From Neopestalotiopsis rosae (taxonomy: Eukaryota > Ascomycota > Sordariomycetes > Amphisphaeriales > Sporocadaceae): 64,000 nt of DNA. The translations under genes were made by a program, and so were the position numbers. A model generated the notes under the pieces. It saw nothing but the letters and a program-made list of their open reading frames with translations, ran no database searches and was not told the DNA's origin. This document shows, piece by piece, positions 42,574 to 54,828 of the stretch. Position 1 is the stretch's first letter, and the number at the start of each line of letters is the position of its first letter. Location of the stretch: positions 248,001-312,000 of the forward strand of contig JALGAS010000004.1 of the NCBI GenBank assembly GCA_023078685.1, written 5' to 3'.

Positions 42574-44490
42574 ATGGAATCAAAGGCGCTTTTCACCATG
42601 TCGTGGGCACGATATCTCCCTCAGGACAGGACCAGGTTTTCGCGCCCATACTGGAACTCGAGTCCCATTTGGCCTTCTGAGCCAGACGTTGCTGTCATCA
42701 AGGAGATCATCGCTTCGGTGCTGCCGGAAAATACGGATGACTTTTCCATCGAGTTCCTAGCCGAAGGTGCTCGTCACAAGGTCTATGATGTATTTCATCC
42801 GTCCTGGTCCAAGGCTTATCTCTTTCGCATTGCCGTTCCTCTCGATCCGCGACTCAAAATGGAGAGCGAAATGGCAACCTTGAACCTCCTCAATCAGAGA
42901 ACCACCATACCAGTTCCAAAGCCAATCGCCTGGAGCTCTTCCAGAGAAGGCAAGCTCGGATACGAGTGGGCACTAGTAGAAAAGATTCCAGGCGTGCAAC
43001 TTGCGAGTGTTTGGAACCAGTTGCCATGGGAAAAGAAGGTGGAAATCACGGAAGCCATGGCCGGATTCCTCGTACAGCTCTGGACTCCCCACATGCGCTT
43101 TGGCAAGATTGGTTCTCTTTATCTAAACCATGCCGACACTACCAATCATCCTGACCTGGAGCGCAAGACAGCCAACAGCGAGGAGAATCAACTTACCGAG
43201 TACGCTAGCAAAGATACCGGCTCTCTTCATCAAGACTGTTCCAAATCTAGTGGTCACCCCAGTCTAAATCCCGAGGAGAACAATCATGAAGCGAATCATA
43301 TGAAACAGCATCCACCCACAGATAATTACTCCCTTCATTGGCACCTCGAGGAATCTCCCAGTCACCCTCACCTAGAGCGTGTGATGGATGGCAATAAGGA
43401 AACCGAACTTGACGCCCACCCAGCCAAAGACATTGATTCTCTTGTCGCACACCATGCCGAATCTTCCGACCAACACAACCAGGACCACCAGGAGAAGAAC
43501 AACGAGCCGGATGATTTCGATGACGACTCGACCAAAGAGATCACTTCACCTGAGCCAAATCATTTGGAGTCTTCCAGTTACCTCAACCTAGAAAGTGCGG
43601 AGGGCAAAAACGAGGATAATCAACACACCGGAGACGGAAGTACTGGAGCAGCTTCCGAAAGCCTGTACAAGGACACATTCACAATCGGCCCCTCCATCGA
43701 TGGTACATTCTTTTCCGACCGTCGTCGCCATCTTCCTACAAATCGTGGTCCGTATGGATCGTGCCGTGATTGGCTCGATGCACTGATCCTCGTCGAGCAA
43801 GAGTTCATCCAGACTGCCAAACTGCTATTGGAATCTAAAGAAGACATGACGCCTGAACACCGAGAGGAAAATTGGGACGACTTGACGTACGAGATCGGTC
43901 TCGATGAAGAAGACATGGAAGAATACGATGACATGATTGCACTTTGTCTCAAATATCGAGAAATCCTATCTTCAGTGTTTTCTCAAGAAGCCTCACAGGA
44001 CCAAGATATGTCTTGCGTTCTCCATCACATTGATCTCAGTACTTCCAATATCATTGTCGACCCCGAGACTTTTGCCATCAATGGTATTATCGACTGGGAA
44101 CAAACTTTTCTCGCACCTGATTGGTACGGAATCGACTACCCCAATTTCATCAGTGATGACGAACCTTACGACGAGGGCGAGCCTAAGATACCATCAACTT
44201 ACGACGAAGAATCGCCCGAGTACAATCCCTGCGTGGTGGGCAATCGCGACCGATGGGAGGCCAAGCAACTCCGTGGGTGCTTCGATAATGCCATGGAGGA
44301 ACTGATAGGATCCAAAGACTGGCTGCCCGCAGGTGCGGATCATGGTATCAAACTAGATCTCCTGCAAGGAGTGCCCGACTTAAGTCGCAACCCTGACCAC
44401 GCCCGACATTCTCTAACAGGTGTTGAGAGGGCTCTAGTGGCACAGGAATCATCGAAACCTTCTGACAACGAGTTGAAGCATTCGGAATAG
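42574..44490 (+). CDS. Aminoglycoside-phosphotransferase-like protein with 36-residue repeats
   Basis: The intronless frame gives 638 residues of the kinase-like APH fold, common in fungi with unknown substrates. The N lobe covers residues 1-182 (FLAEGARHKVYDVF nucleotide loop, PVPKPIAW, WALVEKIPG). The C lobe (about 365-570) holds the catalytic loop HHIDLSTSN (484-492, with D487 and N492) and the metal-binding GIIDWE (D507). Between them, residues 183-364 are five degenerate repeats of 36 residues (last one 38), acidic and His/Asn/Ser-rich, each ending in SL or a close variant. The insert sits at a surface loop where ordinary members have a short linker. All catalytic residues are kept, so activity is plausible. 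It lies next to a NACHT gene. Confidence 0.9.
   Translation: MESKALFTMSWARYLPQDRTRFSRPYWNSSPIWPSEPDVAVIKEIIASVLPENTDDFSIEFLAEGARHKVYDVFHPSWSKAYLFRIAVPLDPRLKMESEMATLNLLNQRTTIPVPKPIAWSSSREGKLGYEWALVEKIPGVQLASVWNQLPWEKKVEITEAMAGFLVQLWTPHMRFGKIGSLYLNHADTTNHPDLERKTANSEENQLTEYASKDTGSLHQDCSKSSGHPSLNPEENNHEANHMKQHPPTDNYSLHWHLEESPSHPHLERVMDGNKETELDAHPAKDIDSLVAHHAESSDQHNQDHQEKNNEPDDFDDDSTKEITSPEPNHLESSSYLNLESAEGKNEDNQHTGDGSTGAASESLYKDTFTIGPSIDGTFFSDRRRHLPTNRGPYGSCRDWLDALILVEQEFIQTAKLLLESKEDMTPEHREENWDDLTYEIGLDEEDMEEYDDMIALCLKYREILSSVFSQEASQDQDMSCVLHHIDLSTSNIIVDPETFAINGIIDWEQTFLAPDWYGIDYPNFISDDEPYDEGEPKIPSTYDEESPEYNPCVVGNRDRWEAKQLRGCFDNAMEELIGSKDWLPAGADHGIKLDLLQGVPDLSRNPDHARHSLTGVERALVAQESSKPSDNELKHSE
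43120..43665 (+). repeat. Intragenic 108-bp repeat array
   Basis: Codons 183-218, 219-254, 255-290, 291-326 and 327-364 of the kinase-like gene form five in-frame units. Shared landmarks per unit are a His pair near the start, an HP-x-L-x-x-E block, an Asn/Glu-rich centre, and K-D-x-x-SL at the end. The units are diverged at DNA level, so the array is old. Confidence 0.7.
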
Positions 44491-45339
44491 ATGAACACGA
44501 AATATTTTATGCCTTGCATTCTATGCATCATTTTGAAGGACATCATGTGAGATCGGCAAAATTGTGAAGCTATTAATGTACGTCGCACAGTTAAGCGGGC
44601 GAGCATTCTGTCACTGGTTCCAGACGTGCGCCGTACGAGCGCGTACAATATAGAATACTTGCTACGTGACAAAGAACCAGGTAGCAAATTTGGGTGTGTT
44701 TCTCAGCGTTACAAATTGTGACGGGGGCCGTACATATGTAGCTTAGCCCTGTGACAGTCAAATCTTGAGGAGGTAGTCCTAAGCGGGCATATGGTGCTTA
44801 TTGCTGTGTGAAAGAAGCCACCCCAGCTGCGTCAGACTTGCTACTGTCGTCATGCCATGTACATCTACCTATGTATGCCAGAATGAAGACCCATTACAAG
44901 TGGCGTTGTTGCAACTGTCTCGGATTTAGATAGTCTGCTGTAATTGGTGGGGCCTTAGGCTCAGCTTCTGAACCCCAGGCCTGGCACTTCCCAGTCGGTG
45001 GCCTCTGATGCGGTCTACCTATGCACCTCCAATCTAAATTAGTTAGTTAGCCGCCAGCTCAGCGGCATAGTGCAGCACACTGTGGCGGAGCCCAGGGGTA
45101 GGCTCACATGTGTGCCTTGTGAGCTGCGGTGCCCGCCACCCGACTAGCTGTTGGAGACACAGCCACAAGTTGAGCGACCAAACCAAGAAAACTGAGGTCC
45201 AAGATCTGTTGGAAAACAAGTATTATTACCATTCTGGGATAGCCTTCAACGCGAGATCCTGCTCATCACAGGTTTTGCACTGTCGGATGCGTCTTGCAAC
45301 CACCCATCGGTGCTATAATGTTTTGATATCGGCGCTGTC
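44491..45339. other. Gene-free region between two plus-strand genes
   Basis: 3' flank of the kinase-like gene and promoter of the NACHT gene. No exon or RNA gene is seen. Confidence 0.4.
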
Positions 45340-48274
45340 ATGGATCCTATTTCTGCACTTGGCCTCGCATGCAACATACTAGCCGTAGTCGACTTTGCTT
45401 GGACGCTGCTGACCGAAGCACGTGAAATTCACAAATCCAAGTCGGGCGGTAGTGCTCAGACCGTTTTTGTTGAAGATCTTACCAAAACCATCGCTGGCTT
45501 GAATGAAAGACTGAGCCCGTCACAAGTGCGAACTCCTGGGTTAGAAGCGTTAGTAGGGCAGAGTCGGGATTTGGCATCAAGGCTGCTCTGTGCCTTGGAT
45601 TCAATCAAGGTAAAAGGGCGGCATTCGAGATGGAAGAGCTTTGCAGCCGCGCTGAGGGAGGTTTGGGGTAAGAATGAGATCAAAGACCTCACTGATAAGC
45701 TCGAGAGTCTGCAAACCCAAATCACGAGGCATCTACTCGTATCGATCAGGTTGGTGATCTATTCGAATCTGGCTGATGCAGGTTTCTAATTATGCCAGCC
45801 AACAAGTTCACGATACCCAAGACAAAGTCTTCGAGATTGCCGAAGCCATTCGAAAGCTCGAATCTGATCTTGACAGATACAGAGTTGAAGACAGACGGAT
45901 CTACCAAGTTTCCAAGCACCAACTTCTTGAGGCGGTCCAGCGGTGCGTTTCGCTCAACGAGCAGCATATCGGGGACTTGCGAACAGCCATTCTCGAGCAG
46001 GGTACAAAACCCAAAGAAGAGTCCATCAAGGCAGGCTCGTCGAGTTCCCAGGCCGTTCTCACGGCTGCCGTGCATTTTACTGGTGCTGCTGATCCAACGT
46101 GGATTTTTGATCAGTTCCTTCAGGCTTTGCGCTTCAACCGGATAGTATCTCGATACAATAATATTGGCGACGCACACGACCAGACGTTTGACTGGATCTT
46201 CAAGGACTTACCAGTATCAGATACTTTGGCCAATATTAAAACAACATTGCGAAAATGGCTAGAGAGTGACAGCAGAATATATTGGCTGTATGGGAAGCCG
46301 GGGAGCGGGAAATCGACACTGATGAAGTATCTCTGCGATAATATTGAGACGAAGGAACGCCTCCAGGTATGGTCTGGTGGAAATAGGGTTATCATGGCCC
46401 AATTCTACTTCTGGAACTCGGGCGATACGCTGCAGAAGTCTCAAGAAGGCCTTTTGCGCTCGATTACCTTCGAAATATTGTCTCAATGTCCAGATCTGAT
46501 CCCACTAGCTTGCGACACTGTGGACGGATTTACACACTTTGACCGAGACAACAACTTCTGGCCATCAGACACACTTTTGAACCTATTCACAGCCGTGGTG
46601 AACACCAGACGGGTCAACCTCTGTCTCTTCATCGATGGACTTGACGAGTTCCTAGACCGAACGCGAACACATCAAGATTTGTTGAAAACGCTTGCAACAC
46701 TGAGCTCTTTGCCATGCATCAAAATGTGTGTCTCTAGCCGGCCATGGACAGTTTTCCATGATGAATTTGGAGCCGGAGCTCATCTCAAATTGGAAGACGT
46801 GACACATGATGATATTGAACAATATGTGTCGGACAAGTTCAATGAGCATTCACAGTTCCAAACGCTCATGTCACGAGACCCTGGCTACACTCGATTGGTG
46901 AGTGAAGTTGTAGACCGAGCTCAGGGGGTCTTTCTCTGGGTATACCTGGTTGTTCGTACACTTCTGGAGGGTCTGACGTATCACGACTCACTATCCACAC
47001 TACAATGCCGACTGGAGACTTTCCCGCCAGATCTTGAGTCATTCTTTCAAGTTCTCATAGACTCCGTCTCTCCGGTTTACCACAGGCAGATGTCTCGTTA
47101 CTTCGCGATCGCTACAACAGCTGGCAATCCTCAGGCTGCTATGATGTACTCTTTCTTGGATGAGGTCGAGGACAACGCAATGTTTGCAATGACTCTCGAA
47201 CACAAAGCAATGGACTATGGAGAAATCCTACACCGAAAGGATCAGTTGCGGCGGAGGCTTGACGGAAGATCTCGAGGTCTGCTGGAGTTGGAAATATCGG
47301 AACTTGATTCCGCAATCGATGGATTTTTCACTTGCAAAGTGAACTTTCTGCATCGAACACTCCGCGATTTTCTATTCGATTACTACGGCATCCATGAGAC
47401 ATTCAAACAACGGCTTGGGGAAGAAAACCCAGCACTTACTGCCTGTTATGCTATCCTTGCTCAAATGAAGACGGCACCTTTTGACTACGACGATGAAGCC
47501 AGCGTTTACCTGGTAACAGTTGGCAAAGAACAACAAATGCTCACTTACATCCACGATATGTTTTTCTTCGCTTCGGTTTGCCTTACGGCCCCAAACTCGG
47601 AAATTGAGCTACTGAACGTTCTTATGGAAGCAGAAGATATATTCCATGCAAGCGCGGATCAATACGGCTGGCAGAAACAGGAAACAACGTTTCTTGGCTT
47701 GGCTTCTGCGATCGGGTTTTTCCCCTATGTGAAGAGGAAGCTAAAAACAATTAGTCAGTTACCCGAAGCGGAACGGACATATGTGCTGAGCTATGATGAG
47801 GCACTGCACCTGGCACTGAGACCCACAGTCGAGCAGCCTCCGAAAACTGCCTACGCACAACGGGCGCAGAAAGAATACCTAGGCGCGACGAACAGAGGTT
47901 TTTGCCGCTGCATCTCTGCATTGCTTCAAGCTGGCGCGAACCCCAATGGAACCGTTAGAAGAGCTCTCGATCCAAGGAACAGGGAGGGAGCATGGATTTC
48001 GTACGTCTTTGGACTTGAGGCAGTTGCTGTTTCTGATCGTGACGCTGAGTACAACATCATAGACTTGTTACTAAGTCATGGTGCGTACTGGGACGACTCT
48101 CTGAACGGCAAAACCGTGGAAATGAAACTCCTCGAGATACTTGGCCAAGAGCTGACTGTCAAGCTCCGAGGCAAATTTGGTAGTAGAACTTTGAGGGACG
48201 ATAATGTCGGGGAAGTCTCGGAAAAGCCTAAAGACAAGTGGCATAGAACTTGTGATAAATGTTGTTTAATGTAG
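45340..48274 (+). CDS. NACHT-type STAND (NLR-like) protein
   Basis: Exons 45340-45749 and 45799-48274 join in phase to 961 residues. The N terminus (about 1-160) is helical and starts MDPISALGLACNILAVVDFAW, like the HeLo-like or related N-terminal domains of fungal STAND proteins that are thought to act on membranes. The NTPase has Walker A GKPGSGKST (302-310) and Walker B LCLFIDGLDEF (411-421), then VSSRPW. The region after the NTPase resembles the C-terminal part common in fungal NACHT proteins; the last 150 residues hold one or two worn ankyrin-like units (CISALLQAGANPNG, NIIDLLLSHGAYWDD). STAND proteins oligomerise on sensing a signal and can trigger cell death. Key ATP-binding residues are intact. 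The 49-base intron donor GTTGGT is slightly unusual. Confidence 0.92.
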
Positions 48275-49216
48275 AATAATGGGGGCTGGCAATCATTAGA
48301 ACGAGAATCATTATTGGAGGATGGATAACCTTGTCCAATAACGGCAGATGTTGAATGGGATCCAGAGAAAGACGGGATTCTACTGCAATAGTGATACTCT
48401 GCACCAAATAATTATAGTCTCTGTAGCTAACCTGGTCTCTATGGCACCGGAGGAATTGGAGGCTCGGGCCGTAGCTTCCCTTATGCATGAGCCCGACTTC
48501 TAGAGCTAGTGAAGGTATGTTAGTTAGCGACCGCCTTGGTGCTGGACTGTTGAGCTAGGGAACGAAGGCGCAAAGTTTCGTGCTACTTTGCGTGCAACTT
48601 GAGGGCATTCACATGATTTGGACTACTCCTTTCAGTGTCCTACCCCACAGTATTTGCACTTCTGATCGACGCTCTAGACCCTATGCAGGGACTACGCTTG
48701 GCAACCGTCTCAATGGAGGACATGCACTAGACGGCACTGGCTATTTTCATAGTTGTCGCAATGGCTTGATATGGGACGTACAACTTCGAGAGTCTGCACT
48801 GAGGTAGCGGAATTTTGACGACTTGTTTGTCACACGCACTTACGTCTAATTGCGAGCAAAGACTTTTGAATATGGATATTAATTATGCCTTGACTCAAAG
48901 GTTGTCTGTAATGAATCATAGAGCTCCCATCCTATCTAGCTAGGTACATTGTGTCTGGCCGAGCGGGAACGCCCAGAGGTAATTCCAATTAGCTTTGCAA
49001 TATTTTCGATGATTACATAAAGATCGGCAATTCTCAACGGTGTGAATGCCAATATTGTGCATTCTTTCGACGGGATACGTGCCTGAATCCTCGCGTTGTC
49101 CTTGTGCCAAAGTCTTGTGCATCAAAGTCGGAATGTATTCGAGAGCAGAACAGAATAATGAGGACAAATTCCAATCGTAAAACTTGTAGTAATGTACTGG
49201 AACAAGTCAGTACCCT
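48275..49216. other. Convergent 3' region
   Basis: Between the NACHT gene and the first tandem membrane-protein gene. No exon or repeat is seen. Confidence 0.4.
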
Positions 49217-51173
49217 TCAATACGGAAGAGTTCGGTTCCGGGCCAGGCGCTTCGTGATCGGTTCGACGATTGTAGTGGCTACTGAACTATGGCGCCGTCC
49301 ACGACCCCTGGGCGCATCATGACCATCGCAGTCTCGGCCATTTTTCTCATCACGGAAGACCTTGTCGTCAACCTAGATGGGAAATCAATCAGCACTATAA
49401 TCACCGTTTCTGAACAGAATGCAAGTTCTTACCCATGGTTTCATAATGTTGACCCATATTTGGGACCCTATGTCGATGATTTCGGGAACCCATGTAGCAA
49501 GAGCCAGTATTTGACCAAAGCCCCATGTTGTATCTTGGTCGCTGCTCGGGGCGTATTTCTGCAGACTCTTCCTGTGAGTGACAAATCTGGCCAGGAAGAG
49601 CCATCCAGTCACGAGGTAAATTAGTCCAACGAGGATGCGCAGGACCTTCAGACTGAGCTTCAGTTTTCTCTCAGCTTTGATCTGTTTGCTGTTCTTTTTC
49701 TTCCCAGGATTGTCGCCCTTCCCAGGATTGTCGCCCTTCCCAGGATTGTCGCCCTTCCCAGGCTTGTCGCCCTTCCCAAGATTATCGTACCATTTCATCC
49801 ACTTCTTGGGCGAGAACCTGTTGCTGACCAGGCTGTCTTTACGGGAAAATACATATGGAAGGGTAAGAAAACAGACAAAAAAGCTGATTGCCTGGAGTCC
49901 GAACCCAACCAGAATGAATTTCCAGAGCTCTTCAATGTGATATCTTGATGTACAATGAACCTCCAACATGTTCATTCGATGATAGTTCACATGGAAGCCA
50001 GTGTGGTTGAACATGGACTGGAATTGGTAATATGTCTGGTCTGGAGCTTGCTGAGCCTGGTCTTCGACTTGCGATAGATAGTCGGATGCTTCAATGAACT
50101 TGTAAAGGTGCTTGAAAGTCATTTGAAACGCAACTTGGACGATGATGGCGAGTATGATAACGACATACCAGAGAAAAAGTCGTTTGGGTTCTGCTTTGGA
50201 TCCTTTGGTGGCCATTTGGAGTACCAGGCAAGGAAACACGGAGAATGTCGACATCAATGCCGAACCTAGCAACGTATATGTCCATATTTCATCGGATCCT
50301 GTATCCGTCTTTGGGAAAAGCCAGGCAAAGTATCGAAAAATGGTTGCACCCAACATTGACGCAGCAAAGATGAGCGACGCGTCCAGGAATTCATCAATCG
50401 TGCTCTCGAAAGCAGCCACCACTTCAACGAACACATGATGTATTTTGTGTCGGCGTGATTCCTTTTGTTCCCGATCGATATCGCATACGCATTCGCATGG
50501 GCGGCCACGTTTGACAGCTGAGACACCACACAATTGAACCAATCGATCGAGGCTCAAGACGATGAAGTACAATGTTGTTAAAACGGCAACTGTCCACGTT
50601 AGCAAGGACTTTTTCGTGTGTTCGATATTTCCGCATACGTATATAGTATACAAACACCATCTATCAAAAGTAATTAGTAGCACGAAATGCCAGTCGAAAG
50701 AACGAGGCGTCCTGCTGTAGGAGTCTTACCCCTCGCCCAGACACGTCTGGGTCTCCACTCAATTCCAGCCTGTCACAAATCCTACGGTTATCACAGGTGA
50801 AGCCAAATGACATTGATTGATTGTTGAAGGTATCGTATGCCAATTTATCTTGGCCCGTCATACTTCTGAGTAATGTCTGATTTCTCCACACACCAAAGTA
50901 CCACTCCATGAGGCTTTGGAAATAGGCATTCCTCCGCTTGTCCGTTTCATTGTAAGGCGTTTGCCATTGATCAGGAATCAATGAGTCCAAGTATATCAAG
51001 ATGGTCCCGAGGTCCGCGCTCTTGGTGCCATCCAAGTAGTGGAGGTCCAGACGATCGGTCTTGAACAAGTACGTAGCCGCGAAATACTCCGCCGAGGCAT
51101 CGCAGCTTGCGTTGACAACCAATTGGTCAAAGCGGGGAGCTGTCCACTTCCATAGATTGACTGTGTCATTCAT
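49217..51173 (-). CDS. Seven-helix membrane protein, tandem paralogue A
   Basis: Four exons (51173-50730, 50660-50639, 50589-49433, 49372-49217) join in frame to 592 residues. I recognise the type as a large, uncharacterised fungal membrane-protein family but cannot name it. The first 148 residues carry several N-glycosylation sites, a TCDNRRICDRLELSGDPDVSG block and no signal peptide; they probably lie outside. About seven hydrophobic helices follow, starting in the 22-base exon (MVFVYYI) and ending with FGQILALATWVPE. An N-out, seven-helix layout is predicted but not tested. The loop before helix 6 holds five six-residue repeats rich in GDNPGK. It heads a three-gene array with B and C; the basic C-terminal tail of exon 4 is specific to A. 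Confidence 0.85.
49700..49789 (-). repeat. 18-bp repeat inside paralogue A
   Basis: Five units of 18 bases (consensus CTTCCCAGGATTGTCGCC on the plus strand; last unit degenerate) encode Lys-Gly-Asp-Asn-Pro-Gly repeats in a predicted inside loop. Three units are identical, so copy number may vary between strains. Confidence 0.9.
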
Positions 51174-52103
51174 GGTGATCGTATGAAATCAATTGGGAAA
51201 GATCAATTGAGCATTTTTCAAGAAAAAGTGTAAAGAGCATAGCCACAATCGAATCTTGGCAGTAGCTGCGAGAATGTCTTATGGGTAGCCATTCAAGAGA
51301 ACGGCTTTCCATATAACCTAGAGGCATGGTCCTTACTCGCGTCAAACTGCGGAAGCCATGCGGCACCCTATTGGAATGCTCGTAATACTACCCTCCCTTT
51401 CCAGAAACTACCAAGCAGTGGCAACATGGACATCTCAAGTCACTCGCCATCGCTAGACCAAACCCCATGTTCACATGTACGGCCAATGTAACCCATTGGC
51501 AACTGTGCTGAAGACCAATTTCCAGATTGATTGGGCCAGTCCTCAGACGAGCGCTCATACTATGATCGTGTCAGTAAACTTTACTGTGGCGGCCCAAGGC
51601 AGCCTTCAATACAGTTGATGAACAGCCTGGGTAATTGAATTCGAGCCACTCGCGTATGTTATAGCCTACCAAACTTTAGTACAATCAACATTCATCTGCC
51701 GCATATGATATTGGCATCTGTTCTAGGAAACGGTCTATTTTTCAGCCTTCCCAATGCGGCTCCTGCAAATTTCAGCACTGAATTAGTCATGGCTGGATGA
51801 GTGATCGAAGTGTGGATAGGCTTTACAAGCTCAATTCATGGGCTTGAGTCAATCAGTACTCAACAATACGAACATAGATTTCGAAAAGGGCCTGTGACAC
51901 ACACGATAAAAGCGTTACTTCAATGGAACCGACCATTTTCGCTCCTTTTGCAAGTCAATTGTAACATGTTAGCTAGAGAACCTTGCGTCACGGAAGAGGG
52001 CAGACTTGATCTCATTACTTGTACCGTCACAGATTAGAGTGTCAATGTATAAGCTATAACATCGGGTCAAGATGTATTGAGCGTTCCGCAGTGTACGTCA
52101 ATT
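51174..52103. other. Spacer between paralogues A and B
   Basis: Promoter side of A and 3' flank of B. No supported exon or repeat. Confidence 0.4.
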
Positions 52104-53829
52104 TCATACAGTCTGCCCCGTGATCGATCGCTTATAACTGCCCTTCTGGCTGTGTTCGTCGATATTATAAACGTGTTCATAGCCTTGTAGCACTTTGAAG
52201 TCTGATTCGCCTGCAGGGTTGGGGTTGTCTAGGCAAGTTTTCAAGTCAGTCACTCAGCCAGATGACGATCAGGGCTTCGAGCAATACTTACTTTTCCACT
52301 CGTGCATAAAGTCGAGCGCAACAGGAACCCACTGTGCCAGCGCTAGAATTTGGCCAAAACTCCAATCTGAGTCCGCATCTGTAGAGGGCGCAAGGCGTTT
52401 GACCTGTCTTCTGTAGATGACGAACTCGTCAAGGTAGAATGATGCCATTGCGAGGAAAACGAGTCCAAATAGAGGACGTATGACCATCATCGTCGCCCTC
52501 AAATGGTCTATTAATTTGCCGTAGTGAGTTCTGGCGTAGCTGCTTGGAGGCGAGGACATCCCTAACGGACTTAGCACTGGAATCAAGGTAAATAGAATGG
52601 CGAAGATGAAGAACAGAAAGCAAGGTGCCTGCAGGCCAAACCCAACATCAACAAGTGTGAGTAGTAATTGGGTCAAGTCATTGGCGCCACAATGTTGCTC
52701 CCATATCATCGCTCGATACATTCCAGTCTTGTATGCTGTTTCGTTGTAGATCATCTGATCTGTGTCGAGCCCTGGGTAATCAGGCATAGCAGAATCCGCC
52801 CAATTTTCGTAGCGGGCGATTGCTTCAAGTTTAAAGAACAGGTCTTGGAAAGTCTGGTGGAATAAGATCTCTACCGTAATCGAGAGAGCTGCAACGAGAC
52901 TCCAGAGGAAGAGCCGTTGGTAGCTAGGCTTGGAGAAGCCTTCAACCATCTGTATGACCAAACAGGGGAACACACAGAACATGGACGTGAACGCCGATCC
53001 TAGGAGTGTGTACGTCCATACATCATCTGTGTGAAGACGTTCGCTATCATGCAAGTAAATGTAGTAGCGTGCAACAGTAGCTGCGAGCATTGCAGCGGCG
53101 AAAATAAGCGCAGCGTTTAAAAAGCGTTCGACGGATATTTCAAATGCGTTTGCAACTCGAAGCCAAGTCCGTTTCCTCAAACCGCCATGGTCAGAAGGGT
53201 ACGTATAACCCAATAGACGATTTAGCATGAGGACGAAAAAGTAGGTCGTTGCAAGAACAAGAACTAGCCATGTCAACCAGTTACACTTCTGCGAAGATTT
53301 GGGTCACTTACGAATACAATACGCCATCAACATCTGTAGACACGAATTAGCACGAGTAATCGTTGTTATCATGCAGTAGTGAACAGCTCACCCCTCGACC
53401 CGAAACATCTGGATCACCTTTGATGTCTAATTTATTGCAAATCGACCGATTATCGCAGTCATAGGCGAATTGTGAAGAATTCCCGAAGAAATTGAGATAG
53501 GCCGTTCGATTATCGAAGCTGAGATTCAAAAAGTATGGGACTTCGTTATCCACCCACACATTCAAATACCAATCAAGAAGACCTTCTATATAAACAAGGT
53601 CAGAGGCGTTTGTTCCAGATCTCGTGTTCCAGTCATCGGGCACAACCGAGTCAAGGTAGGAGATCAGATATCCGAGATCTCCTGCCTTGGTATTGGTGAG
53701 GTAGTCGCCCGCGTTCGCATCCAGGATACGGTTGGAGTAGTAGTCTGTCGCAGAATCGCAATCAGAGTCATATTGCAGCACTCCAAAGGGAGGATCTTTC
53801 CAGGTCCATTGCTCAGTAGATTGAGACAT
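52104..53829 (-). CDS. Seven-helix membrane protein, tandem paralogue B
   Basis: Four exons (53829-53392, 53333-53312, 53263-52292, 52228-52104) join in frame to 518 residues. Layout matches A: an outer N-terminal domain with YDCDNRSICNKLDIKGDPDVSGRG, the 22-base exon (MLMAYCI), then about seven helices ending WSFGQILALAQWVPVALD. The last exon adds a short polar tail (starts NPNPAGESDF). It lacks the GDNPGK repeats of A. A simpler model joining exon 1 straight to 53286 is also open, but it loses the helix residues that A and C keep. A TATATATA element sits 90 bases upstream of the start. The gene looks intact. Confidence 0.84.
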
Positions 53830-54828
53830 TTGGAGTAAAACAATGGATATGTGGGAGGAAACTTATTGGAGGTCGAGACAGAGGTTGCGAGGGTAAGATG
53901 GAGACGGGGTTTGAATTGTATATATAGATTTGAGTTACTAGTGCTTTGTTGGAGTGGCTGAGCAAGGACTGGGCACTCAATGCCCTCTGCCTCCCACTTG
54001 TGAACCTAAACACCTTCCAGGAGCTGCCTATGTAGAATCTCTGCCTACCACCCTATCGTTGCTGAGCAAGGATCCACCGTGTCAGAATCTACCAAGATCT
54101 ATTATCGGCAACTGCAAGACGAAGCACTAGCAGTAGGCTTTGTATTCCTTCAGCGCTGAGTAGGAGCATGCACAATTATAATTAAGGAAGCAAACTCGGT
54201 CGCACGTGAAATGTCGAGAGACTTGGAAAGTAGGATTTGCGCGACCAAAAGTCTAGCAAACTGTAGCACCACATTGCTTGCGCTAATACTATGCTGCTCA
54301 AAAATGGTTCGTGCAAGAATGCCGAGCTCCAATTGCGAAACGCACGAGGAAATCAAAATATCAAGCTCGATGTGGCCTATGCTGCGAAACTTGCTAAGAC
54401 ACTGACTACTCATTGAGCATCTAGCAAATATTCAGCCTCGAGGATTTCGACCACGGTCTCGGTGCTTCTTATCTGTGTGGTTCATGTTCAGCCCCCGATG
54501 AGGTTCGCCTATTATGAACGGCACTGAGTCTGGAGGCGAAGTGAGATCTACTCACAACTTCACTCAATAAGGATCCCGGGTATTTGCGCTGATAATTCCA
54601 TCCGATCAACTGAATGGCAGTTTTATTGGTCAAACTCTATGGCCCTGATGGTGGCCCGTACGAATTCCTTCTCCAAACGTTAATTCCAGAGGGTAGATAG
54701 GACTACCCAACAAGAAATCACAACTATGCCCAGACAGTGTCTTTAATCCATCCATTTGATGTTTCCAACATTTTTTAATAGGCTTTGACCGAGAATCCTA
54801 GAAATTTTGTTTCTTCTTCTTTCTTATA
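53830..54828. other. Spacer between paralogues B and C
   Basis: Promoter side of B and 3' flank of C. An 87-codon frame at 54150-54413 has an ATG but no relative or codon bias; I do not call it. Confidence 0.4.
53919..53926 (-). promoter_or_regulatory. TATA element of paralogue B
   Basis: TATATATA lies 90 bases upstream of the start codon of B, a normal position for a TATA box. The palindrome reads the same on both strands. Confidence 0.4.

Noticed and set aside
45752..45784. A roughly 28-base intron in the NACHT gene
   Set aside because: Too short; the 49-base intron 45750-45798 joins the frames in phase.
53289..53311. A 23-base intron in paralogue B
   Set aside because: Too short for fungal splicing; the 48-base intron ending at 53264 keeps frame and matches A and C.
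54150..54413. 87-codon minus-strand frame between paralogues B and C
   Set aside because: It has an ATG but no codon bias, domain or match to either neighbour.
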